In this document: positions 8,212 through 16,691 of the stretch, in pieces
Layout of the letters: every line of letters starts with the position of its first letter
Position numbering within the stretch: position 1 is the first letter of the stretch
Assembly (NCBI RefSeq): GCF_000730665.1
Contig: NZ_BBIV01000043.1
Span: 1 to 50,299, forward strand
DNA from: Pseudomonas plecoglossicida NBRC 103162 = DSM 15088
Lineage (GTDB): Bacteria; Pseudomonadota; Gammaproteobacteria; Pseudomonadales; Pseudomonadaceae
Length of the DNA stretch: 50,299 nucleotides
Reading direction: 5' to 3'
The notes under the pieces: generated by a model
Databases searched by the model: none
What the model saw: the letters and a program-made list of their open reading frames with translations, nothing else
Told to the model about the DNA's origin: nothing
Translations under genes and position numbers: made by a program

Positions 8212-9960
8212 TCAGAACTGTTCGGGCGCCATGCGATAGAGGCTCGCACTGCCAGCGCGAATGCTCGCTTCCAGTGCCAGGCCGCGAGGCAGCACACGCT
8301 GGAAGTAGAACTCGGTTGTGGCCAGCTTGGCGCCGTGGAACGTCGGATCTTCGTCGTGCCTGGCCAGGGCCGCCGCCGCCATGCGTGCCCACATGTAGGC
8401 GTACGCCGTCAGGCCGAAACAGGTGCAGGTACTCCACTGCCACGCTGCTGATCAGGTTCGCATCCTCGCGCACCTGCGCACTCAGCCACTCACTGGTGGC
8501 TACCAGGCGCACCAGGCTGGCCTGCAAGGCGTCACGGTGCAGCGGTGCGCTGACGCAGAAGGGGCGCACTTCGGCCGCGAAGCTGGCCAGGCCCTGGCCG
8601 CCGTCGGCCAGCACCTTGCGGCCCAGCAGGTCGAGGGCCTGGATGCCATTGGTGCCTTCGTAGATCTGCGCAATGCGCACATCACGCACGCGCTGCTCCT
8701 GGCCCCATTCGCGGATGTAGCCATGGCCGCCGAACACTTGCTGGCCGAGCACGCAGCTTTCCAGGCCATTGTCGGTGAAGAACGCCTTGGCCACCGGGGT
8801 GAGCAGCGCCACCAGCCGCTGGGCATGCTCGCGCTCACCGGTATCCTCGGCATAGCGCGACAGGTCCAGTTGCTGGCCGACGTAGGCGGCAAAGGCGCGG
8901 CCGCCCTCGGTGAGGGCGCGCATGGTCAGCAGCATGCGGCGCACGTCACCGTGGTGGATGATCGGGTCGGCGCCCTTGTCCTGCGCCTGTGGGCCCACCG
9001 CCGCGCGGCTCTGCAGGCGTTCGTTGGCATAACGTGCGGCGCTCTGGTACGAGGCCTCGGCGCAGCCGATGCCCTGGATGCCGATGGACAGACGCTCGTA
9101 GTTCATCATGGTGAACATCGCCGCCAGGCCCTTGTTGCCTTCACCCACCAGGTAACCGGTGGCGCCGTCGAAGTTCATCACGCAGGTGGCCGAGGCCTTG
9201 ATGCCCATCTTGTGCTCGATCGAACCACAGTGCACGGCGTTGCGCGGCCCCAGGCTGCCGTCGGCAGCCACCCTGAACTTGGGTACCAGGAACAGCGAGA
9301 TGCCCTTGGCACCGGCGGGTGCATCGGGCAGCTTGGCGAGGACCAGATGAACGATGTTCTCGGTCAGGTCCTGCTCGCCGCCAGTGATGAAGATCTTGCT
9401 GCCGCTGATGTGGAAGCTGCCATCGGCCTGAGGTTCGGCGCGGGTGCGGATCAGGCCCAGGTCAGTTCCGGCGTGGGGTTCGGTCAGGCACATGGTGCCG
9501 GCCCAGCGGCCCTCGTACAGGGCGGGCAGGTAGGTGGCCTTGAGCGATTCGCTGGCATGGGCATCGATCGCCAGGCAGCGGCCGGCGCTCAGCGCCGAAT
9601 AGAGGCTGAAGCTGCAGTCGGCGGCGTAGAGCATCTCCTCGAACAGCACGCCGAGCATCTTCGGCATGCCCATGCCGCCAAACGCGGGGTTGCCCACCCA
9701 GGCCCACCCAGCCGCCTTCGCGGTAGGTGCGCCAGGCTTCGCGGAAGCCGTCCGGGGTCGTGACAGCGCTTGCGTCGAAGTGCACGCCCTGTTCATCGCC
9801 GTTGCGGCTGAGCGGGGCGATCAGTTGGGCGGTGACCTTGGCGGCCTCTTCGAGGATGGCGTCGGCGGTTTGTGCATCCACACGCTCGGCCAGGGCAGCC
9901 AGACGTGCCCACATGGCAGGGCCCTGGAGCACGTCATGGAGGATGAAGCGCGTGATGAAG
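8212..9960 (-). pseudogene. Broken acyl-CoA dehydrogenase gene (FadE/DmdC-like, about 600-residue class)
   Basis: Most of the gene reads in one frame from GNPAFGGMGMPKMLGV to SVAVEYLHLF and contains the flavin and substrate-site motifs TMCLTEPHAGTDLGLI, FITGGEQDLTEN and IYEGTNGIQALDLLGRK. Two single-base insertions break it. Near 9693-9695 a GGG run replaces the expected GG, so the N-terminal part (LAALAERVDAQTADAILEEA to REGGWVGLGG) is in another frame. Near 8416-8418 a TTT run replaces TT, throwing the C-terminal part (GLTAYAYMWARMAAAALARH to SLYRMAPEQF) out of frame. In addition the 5' end stops around 9950, after RFILHDVLQG, without a proper start, because it meets a fragment of another gene on the opposite strand. 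Two homopolymer errors could be sequencing faults, but the missing 5' end cannot, so I call it a pseudogene. Confidence 0.85.
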
Positions 9961-10038
9961 CGGCTGCAGGCGGAAAGTCTGGCGGAGCTGGTGGGTATGG
10001 CGATTGCCTGTGGTGTGATCGAGGCGCTGAAACGTTAG
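9946..10038 (+). pseudogene. C-terminal tail of a lost FixJ/LuxR-type response regulator
   Basis: The forward frame ending at the TAG 10036-10038 reads VMKRLQAESLAELV followed by GMAIACGVIEALKR. This is the usual end of the DNA-binding helix-turn-helix domain in FixJ-type regulators (compare the common form VMRKMQARSLAELVRMA). Nothing upstream in this frame belongs to such a protein, because the sequence there is the antisense of the acyl-CoA dehydrogenase. The point near 9946-9955 is therefore a deletion junction joining two unrelated, opposing genes. The fragment is too short to function. Identification rests on about 25 residues, so it is moderately sure. Confidence 0.55.
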
Positions 10039-10113
10039 TTCTCCCACAGGAGTCTCGATAGGCCGCGAAATACCCCGATCCATGAAATTTTACATAGCTA
10101 CCTAATCAAAGCT

Positions 10114-10142
10114 TTGACATTCACTGCCTAGGCAGTAATATT
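10114..10142 (+). promoter_or_regulatory. Promoter of the marR-emrAB operon with palindromic operator in the spacer
   Basis: A perfect -35 box TTGACA (10114-10119) is followed by the perfect 14-bp palindrome ACTGCCTAGGCAGT (10123-10136) and a weaker -10 (TAATAT, 10136-10141, 16-base spacing). A palindrome filling the -35/-10 spacer is the usual layout for autorepression by MarR proteins, and the marR gene starts 27 bases later. Confidence 0.65.
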
Positions 10143-10168
10143 TTTAAACAATTGCCGAGAGCATGCCG

Positions 10169-10642
10169 ATGTCCCACTTCACCCCGGAAAACTTCCAGAC
10201 CTGCGCCATCGGCATGCTGTTGGGCCGCGCGGCGATCCTCAAGGACCGCATTCTCGACTGGCACCTCGAGTCAGAGGGCGTTACCGCCGCGCAGTTCAAG
10301 GTGCTGATCATCGCCACCCAGTACCAGGTCGATACCCCGGCCGAGTTGTGCCGCTACCTGGGCCTGGACAGCGGTTCGATGACCCGCATGCTCGACCGCC
10401 TCGAGCAGAAGGGCCTGATCCTGCGCAACCGCTGCGCCGATGACCGCCGCCAGGTGCGCCTGGCACTGACCGCCGACGGCCAGCGCCTGGCCGACCGTTT
10501 GCCGGAGATCGGCGCGGCGGCGATGAACGAACTGGTCGGCGTGCTCCAACCCGATGAACTGAAGACCCTCGAAGGTTTGTTGGCCAAGGTCCTGATCGGT
10601 GTCGGCGACCCCCTGACGATACGCCGCTTCGGCGATCGTTGA
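10169..10642 (+). CDS. MarR family transcriptional regulator (EmrR/MprA-like) of the efflux operon
   Basis: The 157-residue protein has the winged helix-turn-helix of MarR regulators: VTAAQFKVLIIATQYQ, then LCRYLGLDSGSMTRMLDRLE as recognition region and RNRCADDRRQVRLALTADG as the wing. It precedes emrA and emrB in the same direction (31 bases to emrA), an arrangement typical of EmrR, which represses the operon until a phenolic or other hydrophobic ligand binds. Two in-frame ATGs exist; GAGAG stands seven bases before the second (10169), which I therefore chose over 10163. The palindrome inside its own promoter makes autoregulation likely. Confidence 0.9.
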   Translation: MSHFTPENFQTCAIGMLLGRAAILKDRILDWHLESEGVTAAQFKVLIIATQYQVDTPAELCRYLGLDSGSMTRMLDRLEQKGLILRNRCADDRRQVRLALTADGQRLADRLPEIGAAAMNELVGVLQPDELKTLEGLLAKVLIGVGDPLTIRRFGDR

Positions 10643-10673
10643 ATCCCGTTACGCTCTTCCCAAGGTAATGCCC

Positions 10674-11867
10674 ATGGCCACTCCCGCAGACACTTCAACT
10701 CCCCCCGACGCGCCGCAACCGTCGCGCAAACGCAAGGTCTGGCTGCTCGGCTTGCTGCTGCTGGTGCTGCTCGCAGGCCTGGGCACCTGGGCCTGGTACA
10801 GCCTGATCGGGCGTTGGCACGAGAGCACCGACGATGCCTATGTCAACGGCAACGTGGTGGAGATCACCCCGCAGGTCACCGGCACCGTCACCAGCATCGG
10901 CGCCGATGACGGCGACCTGGTGCACGCAGGCCAGGTACTGCTTCAATTCGATCCGGCCGACAGCGAAGTCGCCCTACAGTCCGCCGAAGCCAAGCTGGCA
11001 CGCAGCGTGCGCCAGGTGCGTGGCCTGTACAGCAACGTCGATTCGCTCAAGGCTCAGTTGCAGACCCGCCAGGCCGAACTGCAGAAAGCCCAGCAGAACT
11101 ACAACCGGCGCAAGGTGCTGGCCGACAGCGGCGCCATCGCCGCCGAAGAAATCGCTCATTCCCGCGATGACCTGACCGTGGCCCAGGCCGCCGTCAACAG
11201 CGCCCGCCAGCAGCTCAACACCAGCACCGCGCTGGTGGACGACACCGTAGTTTCCTCGCACCCCGAGGTCATGGCCGCTGCCGCCGACCTGCGCCAGGCC
11301 TACCTCGATCATGCCCGCACCACCCTGGTGGCGCCCGTGACCGGCTACGTCGCCAAGCGCACCGTGCAACTCGGCCAGCGCCTGCAGCCGGGCACCGCGA
11401 CCATGGCGGTGATCCCGCTGGACGAAGTGTGGATCGATGCCAACTTCAAGGAAACCCAGCTGCGCAACATGCGCATCGGCCAGCCGGTGGACATCAGCGC
11501 TGACCTGTATGGCGGCGAAATCAAGTACAGCGGCACGGTCGACAGCCTGGGTGCCGGTACCGGCAGCGCCTTCGCCCTGCTGCCTGCACAGAATGCCACC
11601 GGCAACTGGATCAAGATCGTCCAGCGCGTGCCGGTGCGCATTCACCTGAGCCCCGACCAGCTGAAGGATCATCCGTTGCGTATCGGCCTGTCGACGGTGG
11701 TCGAGGTCGACCTGCATGACCAGAGCGGCCCGACCCTGGCCCAGCAACCGCCGCAGCAGGCCAGCTACACCACCCAGGTGTATGACCGCCAGCTGGTCGA
11801 GGCCGACGACCTGATCAGCCGGTTGATCCACGAGAACAGTGCCTCCGGCAAGACGGCCCAGCGATGA
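10674..11867 (+). CDS. emrA: EmrA-like membrane fusion (HlyD family) subunit of a multidrug efflux system
   Basis: The 397-residue protein has a short cytoplasmic N-terminus, one membrane anchor near residues 22-44 (VWLLGLLLLVLLAGLGTWAW), a biotinyl-lipoyl-like half (STDDAYVNGNVVEITPQVTG, near 50-70), a long coiled-coil hairpin rich in Gln and Ala (about 95-190), the second lipoyl half (LVAPVTGYVAKRTVQLGQ) and a beta-barrel part. Such periplasmic adaptors link an inner-membrane pump to an outer-membrane channel. AAGGT lies seven bases before the ATG at 10674 and only one base before the ATG at 10668, so I chose 10674. It overlaps emrB by four bases (ATGA), showing translational coupling. No outer-membrane factor is encoded here. 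Confidence 0.9.
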   Translation: MATPADTSTPPDAPQPSRKRKVWLLGLLLLVLLAGLGTWAWYSLIGRWHESTDDAYVNGNVVEITPQVTGTVTSIGADDGDLVHAGQVLLQFDPADSEVALQSAEAKLARSVRQVRGLYSNVDSLKAQLQTRQAELQKAQQNYNRRKVLADSGAIAAEEIAHSRDDLTVAQAAVNSARQQLNTSTALVDDTVVSSHPEVMAAAADLRQAYLDHARTTLVAPVTGYVAKRTVQLGQRLQPGTATMAVIPLDEVWIDANFKETQLRNMRIGQPVDISADLYGGEIKYSGTVDSLGAGTGSAFALLPAQNATGNWIKIVQRVPVRIHLSPDQLKDHPLRIGLSTVVEVDLHDQSGPTLAQQPPQQASYTTQVYDRQLVEADDLISRLIHENSASGKTAQR

Positions 11868-13399
11868 GCGGCAACGCCTCGGCCCAGTTCACCCCGCCGA
11901 GCCTGGTGCTGACCACCATCGGCCTGTCGCTGGCGACCTTCATGCAGGTGCTCGACACCACCATCGCCAACGTGGCGCTGCCGACCATTTCCGGCAACCT
12001 GGGGGTGAGCTACGAGCAAGGTACCTGGGTCATCACCTCGTTCGCGGTGAGCAACGCCATCGCCTTGCCACTGACCGGCTGGCTCAGCCGCCGCTTCGGT
12101 GAGGTCAAGCTGTTCATCTGGGCCACCTTGCTGTTCGTGCTGGCGTCGTTTCTCTGCGGGATCGCCCAGTCGATGCCGGAGCTGGTGGGCTTTCGGGTGC
12201 TGCAGGGGGTAGTGGCCGGGCCGCTGTACCCGATGACCCAGACCTTGCTGATTGCCGTCTATCCGCCGGCCAAGCGGGGCATGGCCCTGGCGTTGCTGGC
12301 GATGGTCACGGTGGTGGCGCCGATTGCCGGGCCGATCCTCGGCGGCTGGATAACTGACAGCTACAGCTGGCCGTGGATTTTCTTCATCAACGTGCCCATC
12401 GGCCTGTTCGCCGCCGCCGTGGTTCGCCAGCAGATGCGCAGCCGGCCAGTGGTCACCAGCCGCCAGCCGATGGACTACATCGGCCTTCTGACCTTGATCG
12501 TCGGCGTCGGCGCGTTGCAGGTGGTGCTCGACAAGGGCAATGACCTGGACTGGTTCGAGTCGTCGTTCATCATCGTCGGCAGCCTGGTCTCGGTGGTGTT
12601 CCTGGCCATCTTCATCATCTGGGAACTCACCGACCGTCACCCGGTGGTCAACCTGAGATTGTTCGTACACCGCAATTTCCGCATCGGCACCTTGGTGCTG
12701 GTGGGCGGCTACGCGGGGTTCTTCGGTATCAACCTGATGCTGCCGCAATGGCTGCAGACGCAGATGGGCTACACCGCGACCTGGGCAGGGCTGGCGGTCG
12801 CACCGATCGGCCTGCTGCCCGTGCTGATGTCGCCATTCGTGGGCAAGTACGCACACCGCTTCGACTTGCGAGTGCTCGCAGGGCTGGCGTTTTTGGCGAT
12901 CGGTGGTAGCTGCTACCTGCGGGCCGGTTTCACCACTGAGGTGGATTTCCAGCACATCGCCCTGGTGCAGTTGTTCATGGGCATTGGCGTGGCGCTGTTC
13001 TTCATGCCGACCTTGAGCATTCTGCTGTCGGACCTGCCGCCGCAGCAGATCGCCGACGGTTCCGGGCTGGCGACGTTCCTGCGCACCCTGGGCGGGAGTT
13101 TTGCCGCGTCGCTGACCACGTGGATCTGGATTCGCCGGGCCGACCAGCACCATGCCTACCTGAGCGAACACATCAGTGAATACGAGCCGGCGACCCGGCA
13201 CACCCTGGAGCAATTGGGCGGCGCCAGCCTGCAGAGCTACGCGCAGCTGGAGCAGATGCTCAACCGGCAGGCCTACATGATGTCGACGGTGGAGTATTTC
13301 ACCCTGATGACCTGGCTGTTCGCAGGGCTGATCCTGTTGGTCTGGTTCGCTCGGCCACCATTCACCGCCAAGGCGGGGCCGGCGTCGGCGGGGCATTGA
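11864..13399 (+). CDS. emrB: EmrB-like DHA2 family drug:proton antiporter
   Basis: The 511-residue protein has about fourteen membrane segments and the DHA2 signatures: motif D1 FMQVLDTTIANVALPTI in helix 1, motif A GWLSRRFGEVKLF after helix 2, and motif C PIAGPILGGWITDSYSW in helix 5. It uses the proton gradient to export hydrophobic drugs, phenolics or fatty acids through the EmrA adaptor. The start overlaps the emrA stop by four bases. A strong hairpin follows 30 bases after the stop. The gene is intact and its length is normal for the family. The actual substrates cannot be read from sequence. Confidence 0.92.
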   Translation: MSGNASAQFTPPSLVLTTIGLSLATFMQVLDTTIANVALPTISGNLGVSYEQGTWVITSFAVSNAIALPLTGWLSRRFGEVKLFIWATLLFVLASFLCGIAQSMPELVGFRVLQGVVAGPLYPMTQTLLIAVYPPAKRGMALALLAMVTVVAPIAGPILGGWITDSYSWPWIFFINVPIGLFAAAVVRQQMRSRPVVTSRQPMDYIGLLTLIVGVGALQVVLDKGNDLDWFESSFIIVGSLVSVVFLAIFIIWELTDRHPVVNLRLFVHRNFRIGTLVLVGGYAGFFGINLMLPQWLQTQMGYTATWAGLAVAPIGLLPVLMSPFVGKYAHRFDLRVLAGLAFLAIGGSCYLRAGFTTEVDFQHIALVQLFMGIGVALFFMPTLSILLSDLPPQQIADGSGLATFLRTLGGSFAASLTTWIWIRRADQHHAYLSEHISEYEPATRHTLEQLGGASLQSYAQLEQMLNRQAYMMSTVEYFTLMTWLFAGLILLVWFARPPFTAKAGPASAGH

Positions 13400-13425
13400 G
13401 GGTTCGCCTGGGGAGTTGGGGTGGT

Positions 13426-13463
13426 GCAGAAAACGAGCGCCGCGCGGGCGGCGCTCGTTCTGC
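13426..13463 (+). terminator. Hairpin after emrB
   Basis: AACGAGCGCCGC and GCGGCGCTCGTT (13432-13459) form a perfect 12-bp stem with a GCGG loop, extended by GCAG/CTGC on the outside. It lacks a clear T-run, so termination is likely but not certain. Confidence 0.6.
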
Positions 13464-13574
13464 GCTCCACCCTAGCTCCCAAACCAGGCCACCATCCGCC
13501 CCGATCCGATCTATTTCCCTGCATCAACTTTTCCCCTATTGTCGATGCTCCCTTCCCAAGCGATCGGCAGTTCC

Positions 13575-14321
13575 ATGGAGAAAGTCATCGTCATCACCGG
13601 CGCCAGCCGCGGCATAGGCGCCGCCACCGCCTTGCTGGCCGCCCATCAGGGTTACCGCATCTGCATCAACTACCTCGCCGATGACCAGGCTGCCGAAAGC
13701 CTGCTGGCCCAGGTGCGCGCACTGGGCGCCGAGGCCATCAGCGTGCGCGCCGACGCCAGCGTCGAGGACGAGGTGATCCAACTGTTCCACCGCGTCGACC
13801 AGCAGCTTGGCCCGGTCACCGCGCTGGTCAACAACGCGGGCACCATCGGCCAGCAGAGTCGGGTCGAGGAAATGTCCGAGTTCCGCCTGCTCAAGGTGAT
13901 GAAGACCAACGTGGTCGGCCCGATGCTGTGCGCCAAGCACGCCTTGCTGCGCATGGCCCGCCGGCATGGCGGCCAGGGCGGTGCGATCGTCAACGTGTCG
14001 TCGGTCGCCGCGCGCCTGGGTTCACCCAACGAGTATGTCGATTACGCCGCCTCGAAGGGGGCGCTGGACACCTTCACCCTGGGCCTTGCCAAGGAAGTCG
14101 CGGGCGAGGGCGTGCGGGTCAATGGTGTGCGCCCTGGCTACATACATACCGGTTTCCATGCCCTGTCCGGTGACCCGGATCGGGTGAGCAAGCTGGAAGC
14201 CGGCCTGCCCATGGGGCGTGGTGGCCAGCCGGAAGAAGTGGCCGAGGCGATTCTCTGGCTGTTGTCGGAGAAGGCATCCTATTCCACCGGCAGCTTCATC
14301 GACCTGGGTGGCGGGCGCTGA
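13575..14321 (+). CDS. SDR family NAD(P)-dependent oxidoreductase
   Basis: The 248-residue protein is a classical short-chain dehydrogenase. It begins with the nucleotide-binding motif VIVITGASRGIGAATA (TGxxxGIG, residues 7-20), has the NNAG motif (ALVNNAGTIG), a serine-containing strand (AIVNVSSVAARLG) and the catalytic YxxxK in VDYAASKGALDTF, followed by VRVNGVRPGYIHTGFH. The fold and catalytic triad are complete. The residues after the first nucleotide strand (INYLADDQAAE) suggest glucose-1-dehydrogenase-like or FabG-like members, but the substrate is unknown. The frame is open further upstream; the ATG at 13575 was chosen because the family starts directly before the first strand. It stands alone between the emr terminator and the convergent histidine kinase. 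Confidence 0.88.
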   Translation: MEKVIVITGASRGIGAATALLAAHQGYRICINYLADDQAAESLLAQVRALGAEAISVRADASVEDEVIQLFHRVDQQLGPVTALVNNAGTIGQQSRVEEMSEFRLLKVMKTNVVGPMLCAKHALLRMARRHGGQGGAIVNVSSVAARLGSPNEYVDYAASKGALDTFTLGLAKEVAGEGVRVNGVRPGYIHTGFHALSGDPDRVSKLEAGLPMGRGGQPEEVAEAILWLLSEKASYSTGSFIDLGGGR

Positions 14322-14322
14322 G

Positions 14323-14340
14323 GCTGCCCGTCAGGGCAGC
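14323..14340. terminator. Hairpin between convergent SDR and histidine kinase genes
   Basis: GCTGCCC-GTCA-GGGCAGC forms a 7-bp stem directly after the SDR stop codon and overlapping the kinase stop, a plausible bidirectional terminator. Confidence 0.45.
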
Positions 14341-16406
14341 TCATTCGCGAGCAGTTGGCGAACGCGTTCTGCCAGGGCTTGCAGATCGAAGGGTTTGGTC
14401 AGCACGCTGGTGCCTTTGAGCAATTGGCCATCGCTCAGCGCCGCGCTTTCATCGTAGCCGGTGATGAACAGCACCTTGAGGTCGGGATACTGCTGGCGGC
14501 AATGTTCGGCCAGCTGGCGGCCGTTCAGGCCATCGGGCAGGCCGATGTCGCTCAGCAGCAGGTCCGGGCGTTCGGCGTGTTGCAGGTGAGCCAGGGCGGT
14601 AGGGGCGTTATCGAAGGCTTCGACCTGGTAACCCAGTTCTTCCAGCACCTCGCCTATCACCAGGCGCAGGGCCGCCTGGTCTTCCACCAACAGGATGCGT
14701 TGGCCAGTGGCGCCCTGGCGGTTCAGCTGCAGGGGTTCGGATTTGCGGGCCGATGCTGAGGGTTGTTGCAGGTGGCGCGGCAGATACAGCTCGACCCGAG
14801 TACCCGTGCCAGCGCTCGACAGCAAGTGCAGTTGGCCGCCCGACTGGCGCACGAAACCATAGGTCATCGACAAGCCAAGGCCGGTGCCTTGGCCCATGGG
14901 CTTGGTCGAGTAGAACGGGTCCAGGGCACGGGCCGCCACCTCCGCGCTCATGCCGCGACCGTTGTCGACCACGCTCAGGCGCACGTAGTCGCCGCAGGGC
15001 AGCTCCAGCAACCGTGCCTGTTCGCCGTCGAGCACGATGTTCTCTGCGTGGATATCGATCGCCCCTGCGCCCTGCATGGCGTCACGGGCATTGATGCACA
15101 GGTTGAGCAGGGCGCTTTCCAGTTGCGGCGGGTCGATGAAGGTCGGCCACAGCGGCTCGTCGAAGTGGCTGCGCAGCGTGATGGCCGTGCCAATGGTGCG
15201 GCGCAGCAGGTCTTCCATGCCGCTCACTAGCACCGTGAGCTGGGTGGCGGTGGGCTGCAGGGTCTGCTGGCGCGAGAAGGCCATCAATCGGTGCACCAGC
15301 GAAGAGGCCCGCTGTGCCGAGCTGCTGGACAATTCCAGCAAGGGTGGCAGTTCATCGTAACGGGCTTGATCAAGGCGTTGCTGCATCAGCTCCTGGGCAT
15401 TGAGGATGCTGCCCAGCAGGTTGTTGAAATCGTGGGCGATACCGCCGCTGAGCTGGCCCACGGCTTCCATTTTCTGTGCTTGGCGTAGCGCTTGTTCGGC
15501 CTGGGCCAGGCGCTGCTGTTCCTTGACCCGTTCACTGATCTCGTAGGCGAACAGGTAGGCGCCTTGCAAGGCGCCCTCCTGGTCACGCAGGGCATTGAAG
15601 CGCAGTTCATAGTGGCGCAGGTTGCTCGCTTCGCCGAAGGCGGCAATTTCGGTGAACTGCTCGCCAGCCAGTGCCCGGCGCCACATGGCCAGGGTCTGCT
15701 GGAGATCGGCACCCGCACCGGCCATCAGGGTCGGCAAGTGATCGCCCACCTCCGGCGTGCGGCCGTGCAGGGTGTGGAAATCCGCCTTGGCCTGGCGGTT
15801 GACGGCCAGCCAACGCATGTTGGCATCGACCACATGGACGTTGACCACGGCGTGCTCGACCAGTTCGGCAAACAGGCGCCGCTCGGCGAGGGCGGTGTTG
15901 ACCCGCTGTTCGAGCTCTTCATTGAGCTGCTGCAGGGCCAGTTCTGCCTTGCGTCGTGCGGTCACGTCCTTGAACAGCACGGCTACCTGGCGCCGTTCCG
16001 GCGGCTCGATGCGGAAGGTGCTCACCGACAGTACATGGCCGGTGGCAACCAGTTCCTGTTCGAACTGAAGCGGCTCGCCAGTGCGCAATACCTCACCGTA
16101 GCGGGCCACCCAGTCATTCGCTTCATCGGGCACCATCTCGCGCAATTTCTGCCCGACTACATTGGGGATCCCGGCGTGCTTGGCATAGGCTGCGTTGGCC
16201 AGCACATGCACGTAGTCGCTCAGCGGGCCGTGCGGGCCGTCGAAGAACTCGATGATGCAGAAGCCTTCGTCCATGGTGTCGAACAGAAAGCGGTAGATGT
16301 TCTGGTCCTGCTCCTGGTAGCGGGTCAGGCGCGACTCCAGCAGGGCATTTTGCTGCTGGAGCGCTTGGATTTGCTGATGCAGGGTGTTTGGATCGGGCGA
16401 TGGCAT
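14331..16406 (-). CDS. Hybrid sensor histidine kinase with two PAS domains and a receiver domain
   Basis: The 691-residue soluble protein has an N-terminal coiled coil (about 8-32), a first PAS domain (about 40-148), a second coil, a second PAS domain (about 180-292), a HisKA dimerisation domain with the phospho-acceptor His325 in GGIAHDFNNLL, an HATPase domain with the N box LLNLCINARDAM and the G boxes DNGRGMS and GTGLGLSMTYGFV, and a C-terminal receiver (about 573-688) with the acceptor Asp620 in LLLSDIGLP and Lys671 in LTKPF. No membrane segment is present, so it senses a cytoplasmic cue through the PAS domains. GGAAG five bases before the ATG supports the start. Its upstream neighbour, a response regulator, is reduced to a fragment, so the normal partner in the relay may be lost. 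Confidence 0.9.
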   Translation of the reverse strand: MPSPDPNTLHQQIQALQQQNALLESRLTRYQEQDQNIYRFLFDTMDEGFCIIEFFDGPHGPLSDYVHVLANAAYAKHAGIPNVVGQKLREMVPDEANDWVARYGEVLRTGEPLQFEQELVATGHVLSVSTFRIEPPERRQVAVLFKDVTARRKAELALQQLNEELEQRVNTALAERRLFAELVEHAVVNVHVVDANMRWLAVNRQAKADFHTLHGRTPEVGDHLPTLMAGAGADLQQTLAMWRRALAGEQFTEIAAFGEASNLRHYELRFNALRDQEGALQGAYLFAYEISERVKEQQRLAQAEQALRQAQKMEAVGQLSGGIAHDFNNLLGSILNAQELMQQRLDQARYDELPPLLELSSSSAQRASSLVHRLMAFSRQQTLQPTATQLTVLVSGMEDLLRRTIGTAITLRSHFDEPLWPTFIDPPQLESALLNLCINARDAMQGAGAIDIHAENIVLDGEQARLLELPCGDYVRLSVVDNGRGMSAEVAARALDPFYSTKPMGQGTGLGLSMTYGFVRQSGGQLHLLSSAGTGTRVELYLPRHLQQPSASARKSEPLQLNRQGATGQRILLVEDQAALRLVIGEVLEELGYQVEAFDNAPTALAHLQHAERPDLLLSDIGLPDGLNGRQLAEHCRQQYPDLKVLFITGYDESAALSDGQLLKGTSVLTKPFDLQALAERVRQLLANELP

Positions 16407-16470
16407 GCCGACTTCCGACAGAAATGACTGGCGTGACTTTAGCCTGTCCTTGCAGCGGGTGCATAGCGAC

Positions 16471-16680
16471 TCAGGGAGCTACCCGCTGGCGTGACAACAG
16501 GCGTTCGACTTGTTGCTTGAGGTCATCAAGCGCGAAAGGTTTGTAGAGGATGTGGGTTCGGCTGCCTTGCCAGGCCTTGGCGGTGCCTTCGCCGTAGCCA
16601 GTGATGAAAAGCACCGCTACTTCGTCCACTGGTCTGCCTGGGTTTCGTCGACGATGGTGATCACTATAGACGCGCCGATG
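16471..16680 (-). pseudogene. Fragment of a response regulator (C-terminal half of a receiver domain)
   Basis: Minus-strand translation in one frame gives VDEVAVLFITGYGEGTAKAW followed by THILYKPFALDDLKQQVERL and a TGA at 16471-16473. This is the second half of a CheY-like receiver, with the conserved Thr/Gly stretch and the Lys of YKPF. The first half, with the acidic pocket and phospho-acceptor Asp, is missing and there is no start codon with a ribosome site. It precedes the hybrid kinase by 64 bases in the same direction, as expected for a kinase-regulator pair. The truncation lies next to the end of the MocR gene at 16692. The upstream limit is approximate. Confidence 0.65.
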
Positions 16681-16691
16681 GCCGTCTGCTT

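Noticed and set aside
8416..9695. The two single-base insertions in the acyl-CoA dehydrogenase gene considered as sequencing errors only
   Set aside because: They could be, since both are in homopolymers, but the missing 5' end next to a foreign gene fragment still makes this a broken gene.
8423..9763. Plus-strand open frame of 446 codons antisense to the acyl-CoA dehydrogenase remnant
   Set aside because: Shadow frame caused by high GC; composition is His/Ala/Gly-rich and no family is recognisable.
11765..13396. Minus-strand open frame of 543 codons antisense to emrB
   Set aside because: Gln/His/Arg-rich shadow of a membrane protein gene; no homology.
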